Assembly: GCA_964428895.1 (NCBI GenBank)
Contig: CAYRZU010000050.1
Location: 1-28,047 of the forward strand
Source: HyVt-337 sp964428895
GTDB taxonomy: Bacteria > Planctomycetota > Phycisphaerae > SM23-33
DNA: 28,047 nucleotides
Direction of reading: 5' to 3'
A program made the position numbers and the translations under genes. The notes beneath the pieces are model-generated. The model was not told where the DNA came from and ran no database searches. It saw only the letters and a program-made list of their open reading frames with translations. Positions 1 through 6,868 of the stretch are shown here, piece by piece (the stretch's first letter is position 1; the number at the start of each line of letters is the position of its first letter).

Positions 1-96
1 TCCGTGACTTAGTTCAACGCCCACGGATTACCATTGTCGCTGACGACGTACAGCTCCTAAAGCCTACACGACTCCGGCCGAGACGCAACCGCAATC

Positions 97-141
97 TAAA
101 TAAATGCTCATTTCGTTCGGTTAATAATGGATAATCTCGTG
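97..141 (+). promoter_or_regulatory. Promoter-like module, copy A
   Basis: TAAATAA (97-103), 14 bases, CGGTTAAT (118-125), 2 bases, TGGATAAT (128-135), then CTCGTG (136-141). The same ordered words occur at 4358-4408 upstream of the LacI-type regulator. GGATAAT resembles a -10 box. No gene follows on the plus strand except the hairpin at 172-201, so copy A may make a short RNA or may be a relic of a duplicated leader. Confidence 0.4.
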
Positions 142-171
142 CGACTCGCTCCGCTTCTCCGCGGGCCAAGA

Positions 172-201
172 GAACGGGCGACCCATCTGGGTCGCCCGTT
201 C
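172..201. terminator. Perfect 13-bp stem hairpin
   Basis: GAACGGGCGACCC (172-184), a four-base loop, and its exact reverse complement (189-201). It lies about 50 bases past the stop codon of the minus-strand PEP-CTERM gene and about 36 bases past module A on the plus strand. It could end transcription from either side. There is no clear T-tract on either strand. A related stem sits at 3172-3203. Confidence 0.6.
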
Positions 202-249
202 GGTGTTGCCGCTACCCTACAAGGGGCATTCCGCAGCGTCAGAAGGAGC

Positions 250-1620
250 TTACTTCCCCTTCCGACACAGAACGGCCATTCCGCCGACGGCCAGCAAGCC
301 GACGGTCAGCGGTTCGGGCACGCCCGCAGCCGCCGAGCCGAAGGTGCCCTTGAGGATCTGCAAGTCGGTGGCATTGACCACGGTGTCGCAGTTGGCGTTA
401 CCGGCGGCATAGCCGATGCCGCTCGAGCCGAAGCTGCCCTTCATGATCTGCAGGTCGGTGGCGTTGACGACGCCGTCGAGGTTGAAATCGCCCCGATACG
501 TGCCGGCGCCGTCGGCCGTACCGTCCTGGTCGGTGTCGTATTCGACGAGGTTTTCCACGTGGAAGATCATGTCATCTTCGTCGACCACGCCGCTGCTGTC
601 CACGTCGTAGGGATCCAGATCCCCGCCCATGTTGGCGCAGAGGATGTCGATGTCGTCGGCGTCGACGTCGCCGTCACCGTCGAAGTCGCCTTCCACGCCT
701 TCGGCTTCGCCCGGAGCGGCCAGGCGGAAGCCCGCTCTCCGGTCGTTGTGGTTGTCATGGTTGGTATGGACCCAGTGGTAGGCGTTGCCGCTCAAGGGAG
801 TGGCCCACGCGTTGCCCATCATCATCGAGATACCCTCCCCGTACAGGGTGACGGTCGTCTCGATGAATTCGTTGACATTGCCGGCCATGTCGTACGAACC
901 ATACGGGCTCGTCGTTCCGGTCAGCGTGCCGACCGCGATCGGGGCGGTGGCACCCGAGCCGTCCAAGACGGCCAGATTATCCCCAGCGCCAGAGACCGCC
1001 GGCGTCGGGGGGGTGTTCGATTGGGTGGGGTAGGCGTAGTAGTAGCCGCCGATCGGGTTGTAGTAGGCGGCCTTGACCCACTCATCCAGGCTGGGCAGAA
1101 AGAACGTAGCGCCCGCGTCCCGGCCGGCCATCGCGACAGCGGCAATGGTGGGGTCCGTAATGGCGCCGTTGAGGGCATAGGCGCCGGTCTCGGTTCCGCC
1201 GGCCACTTGGCCGTTGTGCATCCAGTTGGCGAAACGGGCCGCTTGACCCCAACTGACGTAGTTGGCCGCCACATTGGCGTCCGCTGCCACATACACGCCG
1301 CCGGAGAAGGTAATGCCACACCCGTCGGCATTGCCCATCTGCGAGCTGTAAAGCTCGTAGGCATCCACGGTCGCGATGTTGGAGTTCATAAACTCCACAT
1401 ATTGGCCGGCCGTCACTTCGGTCGTGCCGATCTCATAGACGTAGTCCACGGCGCCGGCTGTTGGATCAGGCCACCAGAAGCTGCCGCCGTTGTCAACGAC
1501 CATCGTCTCCGTGTTGCCTGCATCGCCGACCGTGACCATATCGAGCGTCACCACGGCTTCCGCTGCTCCCGCCGACAGCAACATCGCCACCAGCATCACA
1601 ACAAGTCCTGCGTATTTCAT
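250..1620 (-). CDS. Secreted FGE-fold protein with dockerin repeats and PEP-CTERM tail
   Basis: A 456-residue exported protein. Residues 1-22 are a signal peptide. Residues ~27-302 are an FGE-sulfatase/SUMF1 (C-type-lectin-like) domain, with EVTAGQYVEFMN at ~68-79, DMAGNVNE at ~244-251 and a closing GFRL near 297. Residues ~311-428 hold four dockerin-like EF-hand loops (DFDGDGDVD, DSSGVVDEDD, DFNLDGVVN, and a weaker NANCDTVVN). The end is PEP-CTERM: VPEP at ~434, a hydrophobic helix, then a basic tail. The part of the fold where formylglycine-generating enzymes carry their catalytic cysteines has none, so I infer binding or structure rather than catalysis. An AAGGAGG Shine-Dalgarno lies 6 bases before the ATG. 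It starts 25 bases after the upstream paralogue (1646-3088) and is probably cotranscribed with it. Expected fate is export and exosortase/archaeosortase-type sorting. Confidence 0.88.
   Translation of the reverse strand: MKYAGLVVMLVAMLLSAGAAEAVVTLDMVTVGDAGNTETMVVDNGGSFWWPDPTAGAVDYVYEIGTTEVTAGQYVEFMNSNIATVDAYELYSSQMGNADGCGITFSGGVYVAADANVAANYVSWGQAARFANWMHNGQVAGGTETGAYALNGAITDPTIAAVAMAGRDAGATFFLPSLDEWVKAAYYNPIGGYYYAYPTQSNTPPTPAVSGAGDNLAVLDGSGATAPIAVGTLTGTTSPYGSYDMAGNVNEFIETTVTLYGEGISMMMGNAWATPLSGNAYHWVHTNHDNHNDRRAGFRLAAPGEAEGVEGDFDGDGDVDADDIDILCANMGGDLDPYDVDSSGVVDEDDMIFHVENLVEYDTDQDGTADGAGTYRGDFNLDGVVNATDLQIMKGSFGSSGIGYAAGNANCDTVVNATDLQILKGTFGSAAAGVPEPLTVGLLAVGGMAVLCRKGK
283..690. repeat. Dockerin/PEP-CTERM coding repeat, copy 1
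   Basis: The segment encoding the dockerin loops and PEP-CTERM tail closely matches 1676-2095 in the adjacent paralogue, with identical runs of more than 20 bases (for example around 350-380 and 1750-1780). The FGE-encoding parts of the two genes are much more divergent. This is a direct repeat from tandem duplication, possibly maintained by gene conversion. Confidence 0.75.
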
Positions 1621-1645
1621 TATGTACCTCCTTAGCGTGTGCGTA

Positions 1646-3088
1646 TTACTTACGATTGTTCCGCCGTCTCAGCATCGCCAAGCCGCCGACGGCCAGCAGG
1701 CCGATGGTCAGCGGTTCGGGCGCGGCCGATGCGGACAGGCCGAAATTGCCCTTGAGGATCTGCAAGTCGGTGGCGTTGATGAAGGCGTCGCAGTTGGCGT
1801 TGCCGGAGGCGTAGCCCCCTGCTCCACCGAAGCTGCCCTTCATCAGTTGCAGGTCGGTGGCGTTGACGACGCCATCGAGGTTGAAGTCGCCCCGATACGT
1901 CCCGTTGCCGTCCGGCGTGCCGTCCTGGTTGGTGTCGTATTCGACGAGATTCTCGACGTGGTAGATCATGTCGTCTTCGTCGACCACGCCGTCGCTGTTG
2001 AGGTCGTAGGGGTCCAGGTCGCCGCCCATGTTAGCACAGAGCATGTCGATGTCGTCTTCGTCCACGTCGCCGTCGCCATCGAAGTCACCGGTGAGGCTGT
2101 CGCCGATATTGGCGATGCGGAAGCCCAGAGCAAAGCTTTCGGAGGTGTGGAAGCCGGTCACGCGGAACGCTGACGATATCTGGACGTCGGCGTTGTAGTC
2201 GGTGTTGTAATGGCCGCCGCGGCTAGCGCGCCTGTATTGGCCATTGAGCGTGTCCGACCATTCCCTGACGTTTCCGCTGGCGTCAAAGAGCCCGTAGGGG
2301 CTGTCGGAGTTTTCGAACTCGCCGGCCTCGGTGCGGAAGTACGGACTGCCGAGCGTGGGGCCAGCGGCGGTGTCGGGGTCGTAGAAGTTGGCGTTGTTGC
2401 CGGGGTCAGGATCGACTGCGATGTTGCTGGGCAGCGTGTTGCTGCCCGTGCCGTAGGTGTAGTAGGAGCTGCCTGCGGCGTTGTAGTAAGCGGCCTTGTA
2501 CCACTCATCTTCAGAGGGGATGACGCAGGTGGCGTCGGCTTCGCGCGTGATCAGGCCAAGATTGGCGTTGACCGTTTCGCCGTTAAGGTAATAGGACCCG
2601 TCCTCGGTGGTGGTCAGGTCCGTCACGCCCGTGGTGGGTCTACCGTTGTGCAGCCAGTTGGCGAACCGCGCCCCATCGGCCCAACTGACGAAGTTGACGG
2701 GCCGATCTTCGAAATCGGCGGCCACGGTGTAGGCGTAGCTACCCGACGTGCCCGTTCGGATGATCTGACAGCCCGAGCCGTCGAGCTTGTAGTAGACATC
2801 CATGTTGAGGTTGTAGAGATCGTAGGTGTCCGTTGCGGCCACGGCGTTGAGGAATTCCGTGTATTGGCCGGCGGTGACTTCGAACTTGCCGATCTTGTAC
2901 TCGTAGCCGACGGCCCCGTAGCCGGTGGCGTCGGCGGCGTTGCCGGTGTCGCCCACGCTCATCAGGGGCATGTCCATGGTCGTAACGAAATGAACGACCG
3001 CATCGCCCGAGAGGTCGGCCCGGGTGCCCGCCCGAGCCAGCCCGGCGCAGGCCAACAGGATGGCTATCGTGGTTGTGACGTGCTTCAT
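1646..3088 (-). CDS. Secreted FGE-fold protein with dockerin repeats and PEP-CTERM tail (paralogue)
   Basis: A 480-residue protein from the ATG at 3088, which has GGAG about 7 bases upstream; an in-frame ATG at 3118 would put extra residues before the signal peptide and has poorer support. Residues 1-20 are a signal peptide. Residues ~38-327 are an FGE/SUMF1-type domain with EVTAGQYTEFLN (~70-81), DASGNVREW (~269-277), RRASRGGHY (~286-294) and GFRIA (~322). Residues ~333-450 are dockerin-like calcium loops, and APEP (~456) begins the PEP-CTERM helix and basic tail. The late FGE region has no cysteines, so catalytic formylglycine generation is unlikely. It is first gene of a probable operon with the 250-1620 paralogue, whose C-terminal ~150 residues are nearly the same. 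Its FGE domain carries extra insertions relative to that paralogue. Confidence 0.88.
   Translation of the reverse strand: MKHVTTTIAILLACAGLARAGTRADLSGDAVVHFVTTMDMPLMSVGDTGNAADATGYGAVGYEYKIGKFEVTAGQYTEFLNAVAATDTYDLYNLNMDVYYKLDGSGCQIIRTGTSGSYAYTVAADFEDRPVNFVSWADGARFANWLHNGRPTTGVTDLTTTEDGSYYLNGETVNANLGLITREADATCVIPSEDEWYKAAYYNAAGSSYYTYGTGSNTLPSNIAVDPDPGNNANFYDPDTAAGPTLGSPYFRTEAGEFENSDSPYGLFDASGNVREWSDTLNGQYRRASRGGHYNTDYNADVQISSAFRVTGFHTSESFALGFRIANIGDSLTGDFDGDGDVDEDDIDMLCANMGGDLDPYDLNSDGVVDEDDMIYHVENLVEYDTNQDGTPDGNGTYRGDFNLDGVVNATDLQLMKGSFGGAGGYASGNANCDAFINATDLQILKGNFGLSASAAPEPLTIGLLAVGGLAMLRRRNNRK
1676..2095. repeat. Dockerin/PEP-CTERM coding repeat, copy 2
   Basis: Second copy of the direct repeat at 283-690, in the same orientation. 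It encodes the dockerin loops and sorting tail of the upstream paralogue. High nucleotide identity here contrasts with the diverged FGE coding regions. Confidence 0.75.
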
Positions 3089-3121
3089 TCCTTGTCTCCA
3101 ATTGACTTGACCCGCCACGGC

Positions 3122-3135
3122 CCTGTCCGGACAGG
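3122..3135. promoter_or_regulatory. 14-bp perfect palindrome upstream of the FGE operon
   Basis: CCTGTCCGGACAGG is its own reverse complement and ends about 33 bases before the ATG at 3088. With a single intervening base on each side, GG and CC also pair. It could be an operator or a leader hairpin for the two-gene PEP-CTERM operon. No binding protein can be named. Confidence 0.4.
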
Positions 3136-3171
3136 TCCCACAACTCCGTCACTCCGTAAACGAGACGCAGC

Positions 3172-3203
3172 CCAACGGGCGACCCAGCCGGGCCGCCCGT
3201 TGG
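3172..3203. terminator. Hairpin between PEP-CTERM genes
   Basis: CCAACGGGCG (3172-3181) pairs perfectly with CGCCCGTTGG (3194-3203), with an inner CCC/GGG stem and AGCC loop. It shares AACGGGCGACCC with the hairpin at 172-184. It lies about 100 bases past the stop of the 3299-4111 gene, and also just downstream of the minus-strand TATAAT at 3223-3228, so it may be a terminator or a leader element. There is no T-tract. Confidence 0.5.
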
Positions 3204-3222
3204 CTACATTCTGTGTGCGTCT

Positions 3223-3228
3223 ATTATA
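3223..3228 (-). promoter_or_regulatory. Candidate -10 box of the FGE operon
   Basis: TATAAT on the minus strand, preceded by TTG, about 135 bases upstream of the ATG at 3088. No convincing -35 box is visible at 16-18 bases. It would start an mRNA whose leader includes the 3172-3203 hairpin and the 3122-3135 palindrome. Confidence 0.3.
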
Positions 3229-3298
3229 CAACGATGCTACGAGCCGGCGGGAAGCCATCTCCCGCACGAATCTCTTCACTGACAGCGATGACAACCAC

Positions 3299-4111
3299 TT
3301 ACTTCTTGCGACGACGCAGCACAGCCAGGCCACCCAGGGCCAGCAGACTCATGGTCGCCGGCTCGGGGACCTCACCAGGGGTCGACCCAATGCGGAAGCC
3401 AAAGATATCCTGAGGATTCGGGTCATTGGCCGGGAAGATAATGTACTTGAACGTCCGCTGGAGGTAGAAGCTCGACGTGGCAGAGAAGTAGCCGCCCAAC
3501 AACCGGTGATTCGCGCCGGCGGTTTCAGGATAGAGGAAGTCCTTATCATTCTCCATCCACTCATTGACGTTACCTGCCATGTCGAAGGTGCCATTGACTT
3601 CCATGGCACCACTACCAACGGCCCACGGACTGGCGGCGTTGTAGCAGGCCTCCGCCGTCGTGTTGGCGGTGTCGCCCGGCGTCGTGTAAAGCTGCAGTGT
3701 CGCGCCATTCTGGTAGCCGGCGTCCTCGAACTCGAGCTCGTTGACTACGAAGAACTTGGTAGCCGGGTTACGGTAGGCGCCCGTGGCGCCCCATTGCATC
3801 AGGACGCCGCCAACGACGTTGTAGGCGAGCGGAGTGCCGGCCAAGACGTTCAGATTGTTGGCGAAGTCGATGGCATCCATGAAGCCAACGTTCTGCTTCG
3901 GCAGATTACCCGTGCCGCCGGATGTGCCCATCACGGCGTTGTACTGGGCGACCGTGACTTCGTACAGGCCAATGCGGAAATCCGCCGCTGCTTGCGTAGC
4001 GGTGATGTCCACAAAATCAAACGACGCCCCGCCAATCACCTCGGCGTTGGCCGGCGCCACCATCGCCAGGCAGACGCCCAGCGCAAATACAACTGCTAGT
4101 TTGCTCTTCAT
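3299..4111 (-). CDS. Secreted FGE-fold protein with PEP-CTERM tail, no dockerin
   Basis: A 270-residue exported protein from the ATG at 4111 (AAGGAG Shine-Dalgarno just upstream); the longer frame to 4183 adds a hydrophilic stretch before the signal peptide. Residues 1-23 are a signal peptide. Residues ~30-242 are a compact FGE/SUMF1-type domain, with YEVTVAQYNAVM (~50-61), DMAGNVNEWM (~177-186) and FGFRIG (~237-242). VPEP at ~248 starts a PEP-CTERM segment ending in RRRKK. It lacks the calcium loops of its two neighbours and its FGE domain is shorter. The only cysteine in the mature protein is near residue 156, so a catalytic cysteine pair is absent. It is separated from the downstream operon by a hairpin and a candidate promoter, so it is probably transcribed independently. 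Confidence 0.87.
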   Translation of the reverse strand: MKSKLAVVFALGVCLAMVAPANAEVIGGASFDFVDITATQAAADFRIGLYEVTVAQYNAVMGTSGGTGNLPKQNVGFMDAIDFANNLNVLAGTPLAYNVVGGVLMQWGATGAYRNPATKFFVVNELEFEDAGYQNGATLQLYTTPGDTANTTAEACYNAASPWAVGSGAMEVNGTFDMAGNVNEWMENDKDFLYPETAGANHRLLGGYFSATSSFYLQRTFKYIIFPANDPNPQDIFGFRIGSTPGEVPEPATMSLLALGGLAVLRRRKK

Positions 4112-4138
4112 CGTCTTCTCCTTACTCTCATTGCTGTC

Positions 4139-4176
4139 CCGCGAAACGGGAAATGTGTTGCCTTCCGTCGGGCAAC
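4139..4176 (-). promoter_or_regulatory. Leader hairpins upstream of PEP-CTERM gene
   Basis: On the minus strand the leader of the 3299-4111 gene holds two small hairpins: GTTGCC/GGCAAC (4157-4176) and CCCG/CGGG (4139-4151). A further 5' run of six T (4185-4190, reading minus) follows a G-rich stretch and could be an attenuator. No known riboswitch class was recognised. Confidence 0.3.
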
Positions 4177-4311
4177 GGACCAACCAAAAAAGGCCTCTCC
4201 AGTAGCCCCCCCCGGGGCCGGTACAGCATTCGCTTCGATTTGCTCTCTTGCGTGACCGGCCACATATCGGCCCGCCCGCATTACATCATGATGATTCCCA
4301 ATTCCACGGGT

Positions 4312-4346
4312 ATTGTCCCAAACATTTCAGAATTCACAAGGACAAT
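4312..4346. promoter_or_regulatory. Inverted repeat in divergent control region
   Basis: ATTGTCC (4312-4318) and GGACAAT (4340-4346) form a dyad with 21 bases between. It lies in the AT-richer DNA between the PEP-CTERM gene (minus) and the LacI-type gene (plus), and could be an operator. Confidence 0.3.
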
Positions 4347-4357
4347 TCTCCAAGTAA

Positions 4358-4408
4358 TAAATAATTACTCTACCGAACGGTTAATCCTTGGATAATTTCA
4401 TTCTCGTG
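4358..4408 (+). promoter_or_regulatory. Promoter-operator module of the LacI-type gene, copy B
   Basis: TAAATAA (4358-4364), 13 bases, CGGTTAAT (4378-4385), 3 bases, TGGATAAT (4389-4396), CTCGTG (4403-4408). GATAAT is a good -10 candidate. ACCGAACGGT (4372-4381) is a short inverted repeat of the kind LacI-family proteins bind, so autoregulation is plausible. The ordered words match 97-141. Confidence 0.45.
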
Positions 4409-4445
4409 ATATCCTGTTTGTGTGTCGGGCGTAATTCCCAACGGG

Positions 4446-4470
4446 AAGGCCGATCGTGTGGGCCTTTCTT
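4446..4470 (+). terminator. Leader hairpin with T-rich tail (possible attenuator)
   Basis: AAGGCC (4446-4451), a 9-base loop, GGCCTT (4461-4466), then TTTCTT overlapping the stem end. It sits between the probable start of transcription and the LacI-type ATG at 4518, so it could attenuate readthrough. The stem is short. Confidence 0.35.
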
Positions 4471-4517
4471 GCCCCGACCATTGTGAATTGATAATTGGCT
4501 CAATAGGATTCCTCGTC

Positions 4518-5570
4518 ATGGCCGTTTCGATCATTGACGTAGCCAAAGCCGCCGGCGTGTCCCACATGACGGTTTCGCGCGTGCTGAATCGCAGCCGTGG
4601 CGTTCGGCCTGAGAACGTTGCGGCCGTGATGAAGGCAGTCGAAGAGCTCGGCTACACCCCCCCCCGTCGCAAGCCCGGGCCCAAGCCCAAGCGGCGGCAG
4701 AAGATGGCCGGCAAGGTCCTGCTGGTGGTGCCCTCTCGGCCCGACCAGCCCAGCAACCCCAGCGAGGTGTTCCTGAGTTCCCCCTTCGGCCAACAGGTGG
4801 TGGCCGGCATTGACGAGGTCGCCGACCGCCAGCGCGTGCAGGTGGACATTGTCACGCCGACGCTCGGCAACGGCCCCGTCGACACGCAGGGCGCCGACGG
4901 ACTCATCCTGGTTCCCCAACTGGGCAGGCTGGCCGAGCCGCTTGCGGACGTCAACGGCCTGGCTCAGGTCGTCTTGGCCCAACGATCGCCCACGCGGCCG
5001 TCCTGCGACTGCGTGGCGGTCAACGACTATATGGGCGGCGAGATGGCGGTGGAGTTCCTGCTGGCCCAGGGATGCACGCGACTGGCCGTGGTGACCAGCG
5101 CCCCGGAAGAGGCCCAGCCCCTCGAACGCACCTACGGGTACCGTCGCACCGCTTTGCGCCACGACGTTCCGGCCTACTACGTCGGGCCGGTCACATATCG
5201 CGCCGACGGCCCGGACGGGCGTCCCGTGATCGACGGGTCCGTCAAGACGCTGGTGGACCAACTGATGGCCTTGCCGCAGGTGCCGGACGGCCTGGCTGTG
5301 GGCGTCCCTTCGATGAAGGATTTCTATCACGAGCTGCGAAGCCGCGGGATCGAGCCGGCCCGCAAGGACCCCCGCCCGGGCAAGTCGGTCGTCGTGCTGG
5401 CCTCGGCCACGGTCGAACTGCGGCGGAACCCCGTCAAGCCCATGCCCCACCTGATCTCCTACTCGGGCCTCGCCACCGGCCAGCGCCTCTTGGAACAGTT
5501 GCTCCGACGCATCGGGCACCCCGACGACCCCGTCGCCCACATCCTCATCGCCCCGAGTATGCTGGAATAG
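4518..5570 (+). CDS. LacI/GalR-family transcriptional regulator with AT-hook-like linker
   Basis: A 350-residue regulator starting at ATG 4518 (AGGA 9 bases upstream); the open frame extends to 4422 but that part is unlike the family. Residues 4-24 form the LacI helix-turn-helix (IIDVAKAAGVSHMTVSRVLN) and ~31-47 complete the headpiece (EELGYTPP). The usual hinge (Y-x-P-N-x-x-A-R-x-L) is missing. Instead residues ~50-62 are a basic, proline-rich stretch (RKPGPKPKRR) resembling an AT-hook. Residues ~66-350 resemble the periplasmic-binding-protein effector domain, which normally binds a sugar. It is divergent from the PEP-CTERM gene at 3299-4111 and ends 9 bases from the convergent UroD-like gene. 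Targets are unknown; itself or the neighbours are likely. Confidence 0.85.
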   Translation: MAVSIIDVAKAAGVSHMTVSRVLNRSRGVRPENVAAVMKAVEELGYTPPRRKPGPKPKRRQKMAGKVLLVVPSRPDQPSNPSEVFLSSPFGQQVVAGIDEVADRQRVQVDIVTPTLGNGPVDTQGADGLILVPQLGRLAEPLADVNGLAQVVLAQRSPTRPSCDCVAVNDYMGGEMAVEFLLAQGCTRLAVVTSAPEEAQPLERTYGYRRTALRHDVPAYYVGPVTYRADGPDGRPVIDGSVKTLVDQLMALPQVPDGLAVGVPSMKDFYHELRSRGIEPARKDPRPGKSVVVLASATVELRRNPVKPMPHLISYSGLATGQRLLEQLLRRIGHPDDPVAHILIAPSMLE

Positions 5571-5579
5571 ATCCGCCGC

Positions 5580-6743
5580 CTAGGTTCGCCCGTACTCCAG
5601 AGCGGTCTGGTACATCGTCAGCACGTTCTCGGGCGGCGTGAAACGCTGGATCATATGGCTGGGGGAGAAGATGTACCCCCCGCCGGGAGCGAAAGCATCG
5701 ATATGCCGCTTGACCTCCCGCTCCACGTCGGCCGGCGTGCCAAAGGGCAACAACTCAATGACGTCGATCCCGCCCCAGAACGTGATGTCGTTGCCGAACT
5801 CGCGCTTCAGTTCGACCGGATCCATGCCGGCCGCCGAGGTCTGGGTGGGGTTCAGCACATCCACGCCGATCTCGATCAGATCCGGCAGGATGGGCTTCAT
5901 CGCGCCACAGCAGTGGAGCATGAACTTCGAGTTCGTGCGGGCCTTAACGAAACGCACGATCTCGGCGTGCCGGGGCTTGACGTAGCGGCGGTAGTCGTCC
6001 GGGCTCATCAGCATGCCGGTATGCGTGGCCACGTCGTCGGCGATGGCATAGACGCACTCGGCCTCGCTGCCGACCGCGGCGAAGAACGACTCGGCGGTAG
6101 CCTTAGTGCCCGCGATCGAGTTGTCCATGATCCGGCAGTACAGCTCCGGCTGTAGGACCATCTCGACCAGCGACCGCTCCATGCCGACAGCTCCCCAGGT
6201 GGCCATCATGGGGATGAACACATGGTTGATCAGAACGGCTTTGCCTTGCTCGTGAACGGCTGCGATGGCGACCCCCGCGGCGTCGGCGTCGGCCCAGTCG
6301 CGTGGCGTTGGGTCTGGTGGAAAGGCGCGGTCCACTTCGGCCGCCGTTAGCTCGTCCCTAATCGCCGGCCGATAGAGCTGCGTGTCCGACTCCCCTGCCG
6401 GCAGGCGATAGATGGCGCCGTTCTCTTGTATCCAGTCGATCGCACCGTCGGGGTGCACCTCCTTCTTGGGCCAGGGATTGTCCACATCGACAGCATCGGG
6501 CTTTGACGGTACGACGACGTGGCGAGTGTCAATCCCGAGGACTTCGAGCACCTTCTCGTCAGGACAGACAAACGTGCCGGGATGCTCCACCCCTTCAGCC
6601 GCGGTGGGTTCGAGGCCCAGCAATTCGGCAAGGCCTTCGTAGACCTCCCGGGCCATGACGGTCTCGCATGTGCCCAGATCCAGCGGCACGCGATCCGGTT
6701 CCTGATGGTTCAACGATGCATTGAAGCGTTCGCGCGACGTCAT
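5580..6743 (-). CDS. UroD/MtaA-like methyltransferase-family protein
   Basis: A 387-residue protein starting TSRERFNASLNHQEPDRVP, the usual opening of the uroporphyrinogen-decarboxylase-like superfamily found in anaerobes and planctomycetes. The LHCCG motif (His277-x-Cys279) fits the H-x-C zinc ligands of MtaA/CmuA-type corrinoid methyltransferases, and IADD (~234-237) lies in the barrel. True UroD makes coproporphyrinogen in haem synthesis; the H-x-C motif argues against that and for methyl transfer, or another reaction on an unknown substrate. No corrinoid protein gene is next to it. AAGGAG precedes the ATG. It diverges from the amidohydrolase at 6869 with a shared 125-base control region, suggesting a common pathway. 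Cytoplasmic; no signal peptide. Confidence 0.82.
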   Translation of the reverse strand: MTSRERFNASLNHQEPDRVPLDLGTCETVMAREVYEGLAELLGLEPTAAEGVEHPGTFVCPDEKVLEVLGIDTRHVVVPSKPDAVDVDNPWPKKEVHPDGAIDWIQENGAIYRLPAGESDTQLYRPAIRDELTAAEVDRAFPPDPTPRDWADADAAGVAIAAVHEQGKAVLINHVFIPMMATWGAVGMERSLVEMVLQPELYCRIMDNSIAGTKATAESFFAAVGSEAECVYAIADDVATHTGMLMSPDDYRRYVKPRHAEIVRFVKARTNSKFMLHCCGAMKPILPDLIEIGVDVLNPTQTSAAGMDPVELKREFGNDITFWGGIDVIELLPFGTPADVEREVKRHIDAFAPGGGYIFSPSHMIQRFTPPENVLTMYQTALEYGRT

Positions 6744-6759
6744 AGATGTGTGCTCCTTA

Positions 6760-6798
6760 ATTCAGTAGCTTGTTGCCACAAAGTAAGCGGGATTCAGT
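6760..6798. promoter_or_regulatory. Spaced direct repeats in divergent control region
   Basis: ATTCAGT occurs at 6760-6766 and 6792-6798, 32 bases apart (about three helical turns), between the divergent UroD-like and amidohydrolase genes. It may be a regulator site; two 7-mers could also be chance. Confidence 0.2.
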
Positions 6799-6868
6799 GC
6801 GTCGCCTCAAGCGAATTGTTAAGATCCCGTCGAAGGTCTCGTGCGAGAAGACTCCCGGAGAAAAAGTT

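Noticed and set aside
1..132. Open frame at the left edge on the plus strand
   Set aside because: It is short and basic with no recognisable family, and overlaps the promoter-like module; there is not enough to call a gene end.
2210..4099. Long plus-strand frame (629 codons) across the two PEP-CTERM genes
   Set aside because: It spans two genes and their intergenic region on the opposite strand and has Val/Gly/Arg-rich, non-protein-like composition.
250..4111. A diversity-generating retroelement using FGE-fold targets
   Set aside because: The fold suits DGR targets, but no reverse transcriptase, accessory gene or template/variable repeat is in the window, and the conserved part is the tail, not an A-mutated head.
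250..4111. Active formylglycine-generating enzymes for sulfatases
   Set aside because: The late-domain cysteines needed for catalysis are missing in all three and no sulfatase gene lies nearby.
5580..6743. A haem-pathway uroporphyrinogen decarboxylase (hemE)
   Set aside because: The H-x-C zinc-type motif and sequence style fit the methyltransferase-like branch; no other haem genes are near.
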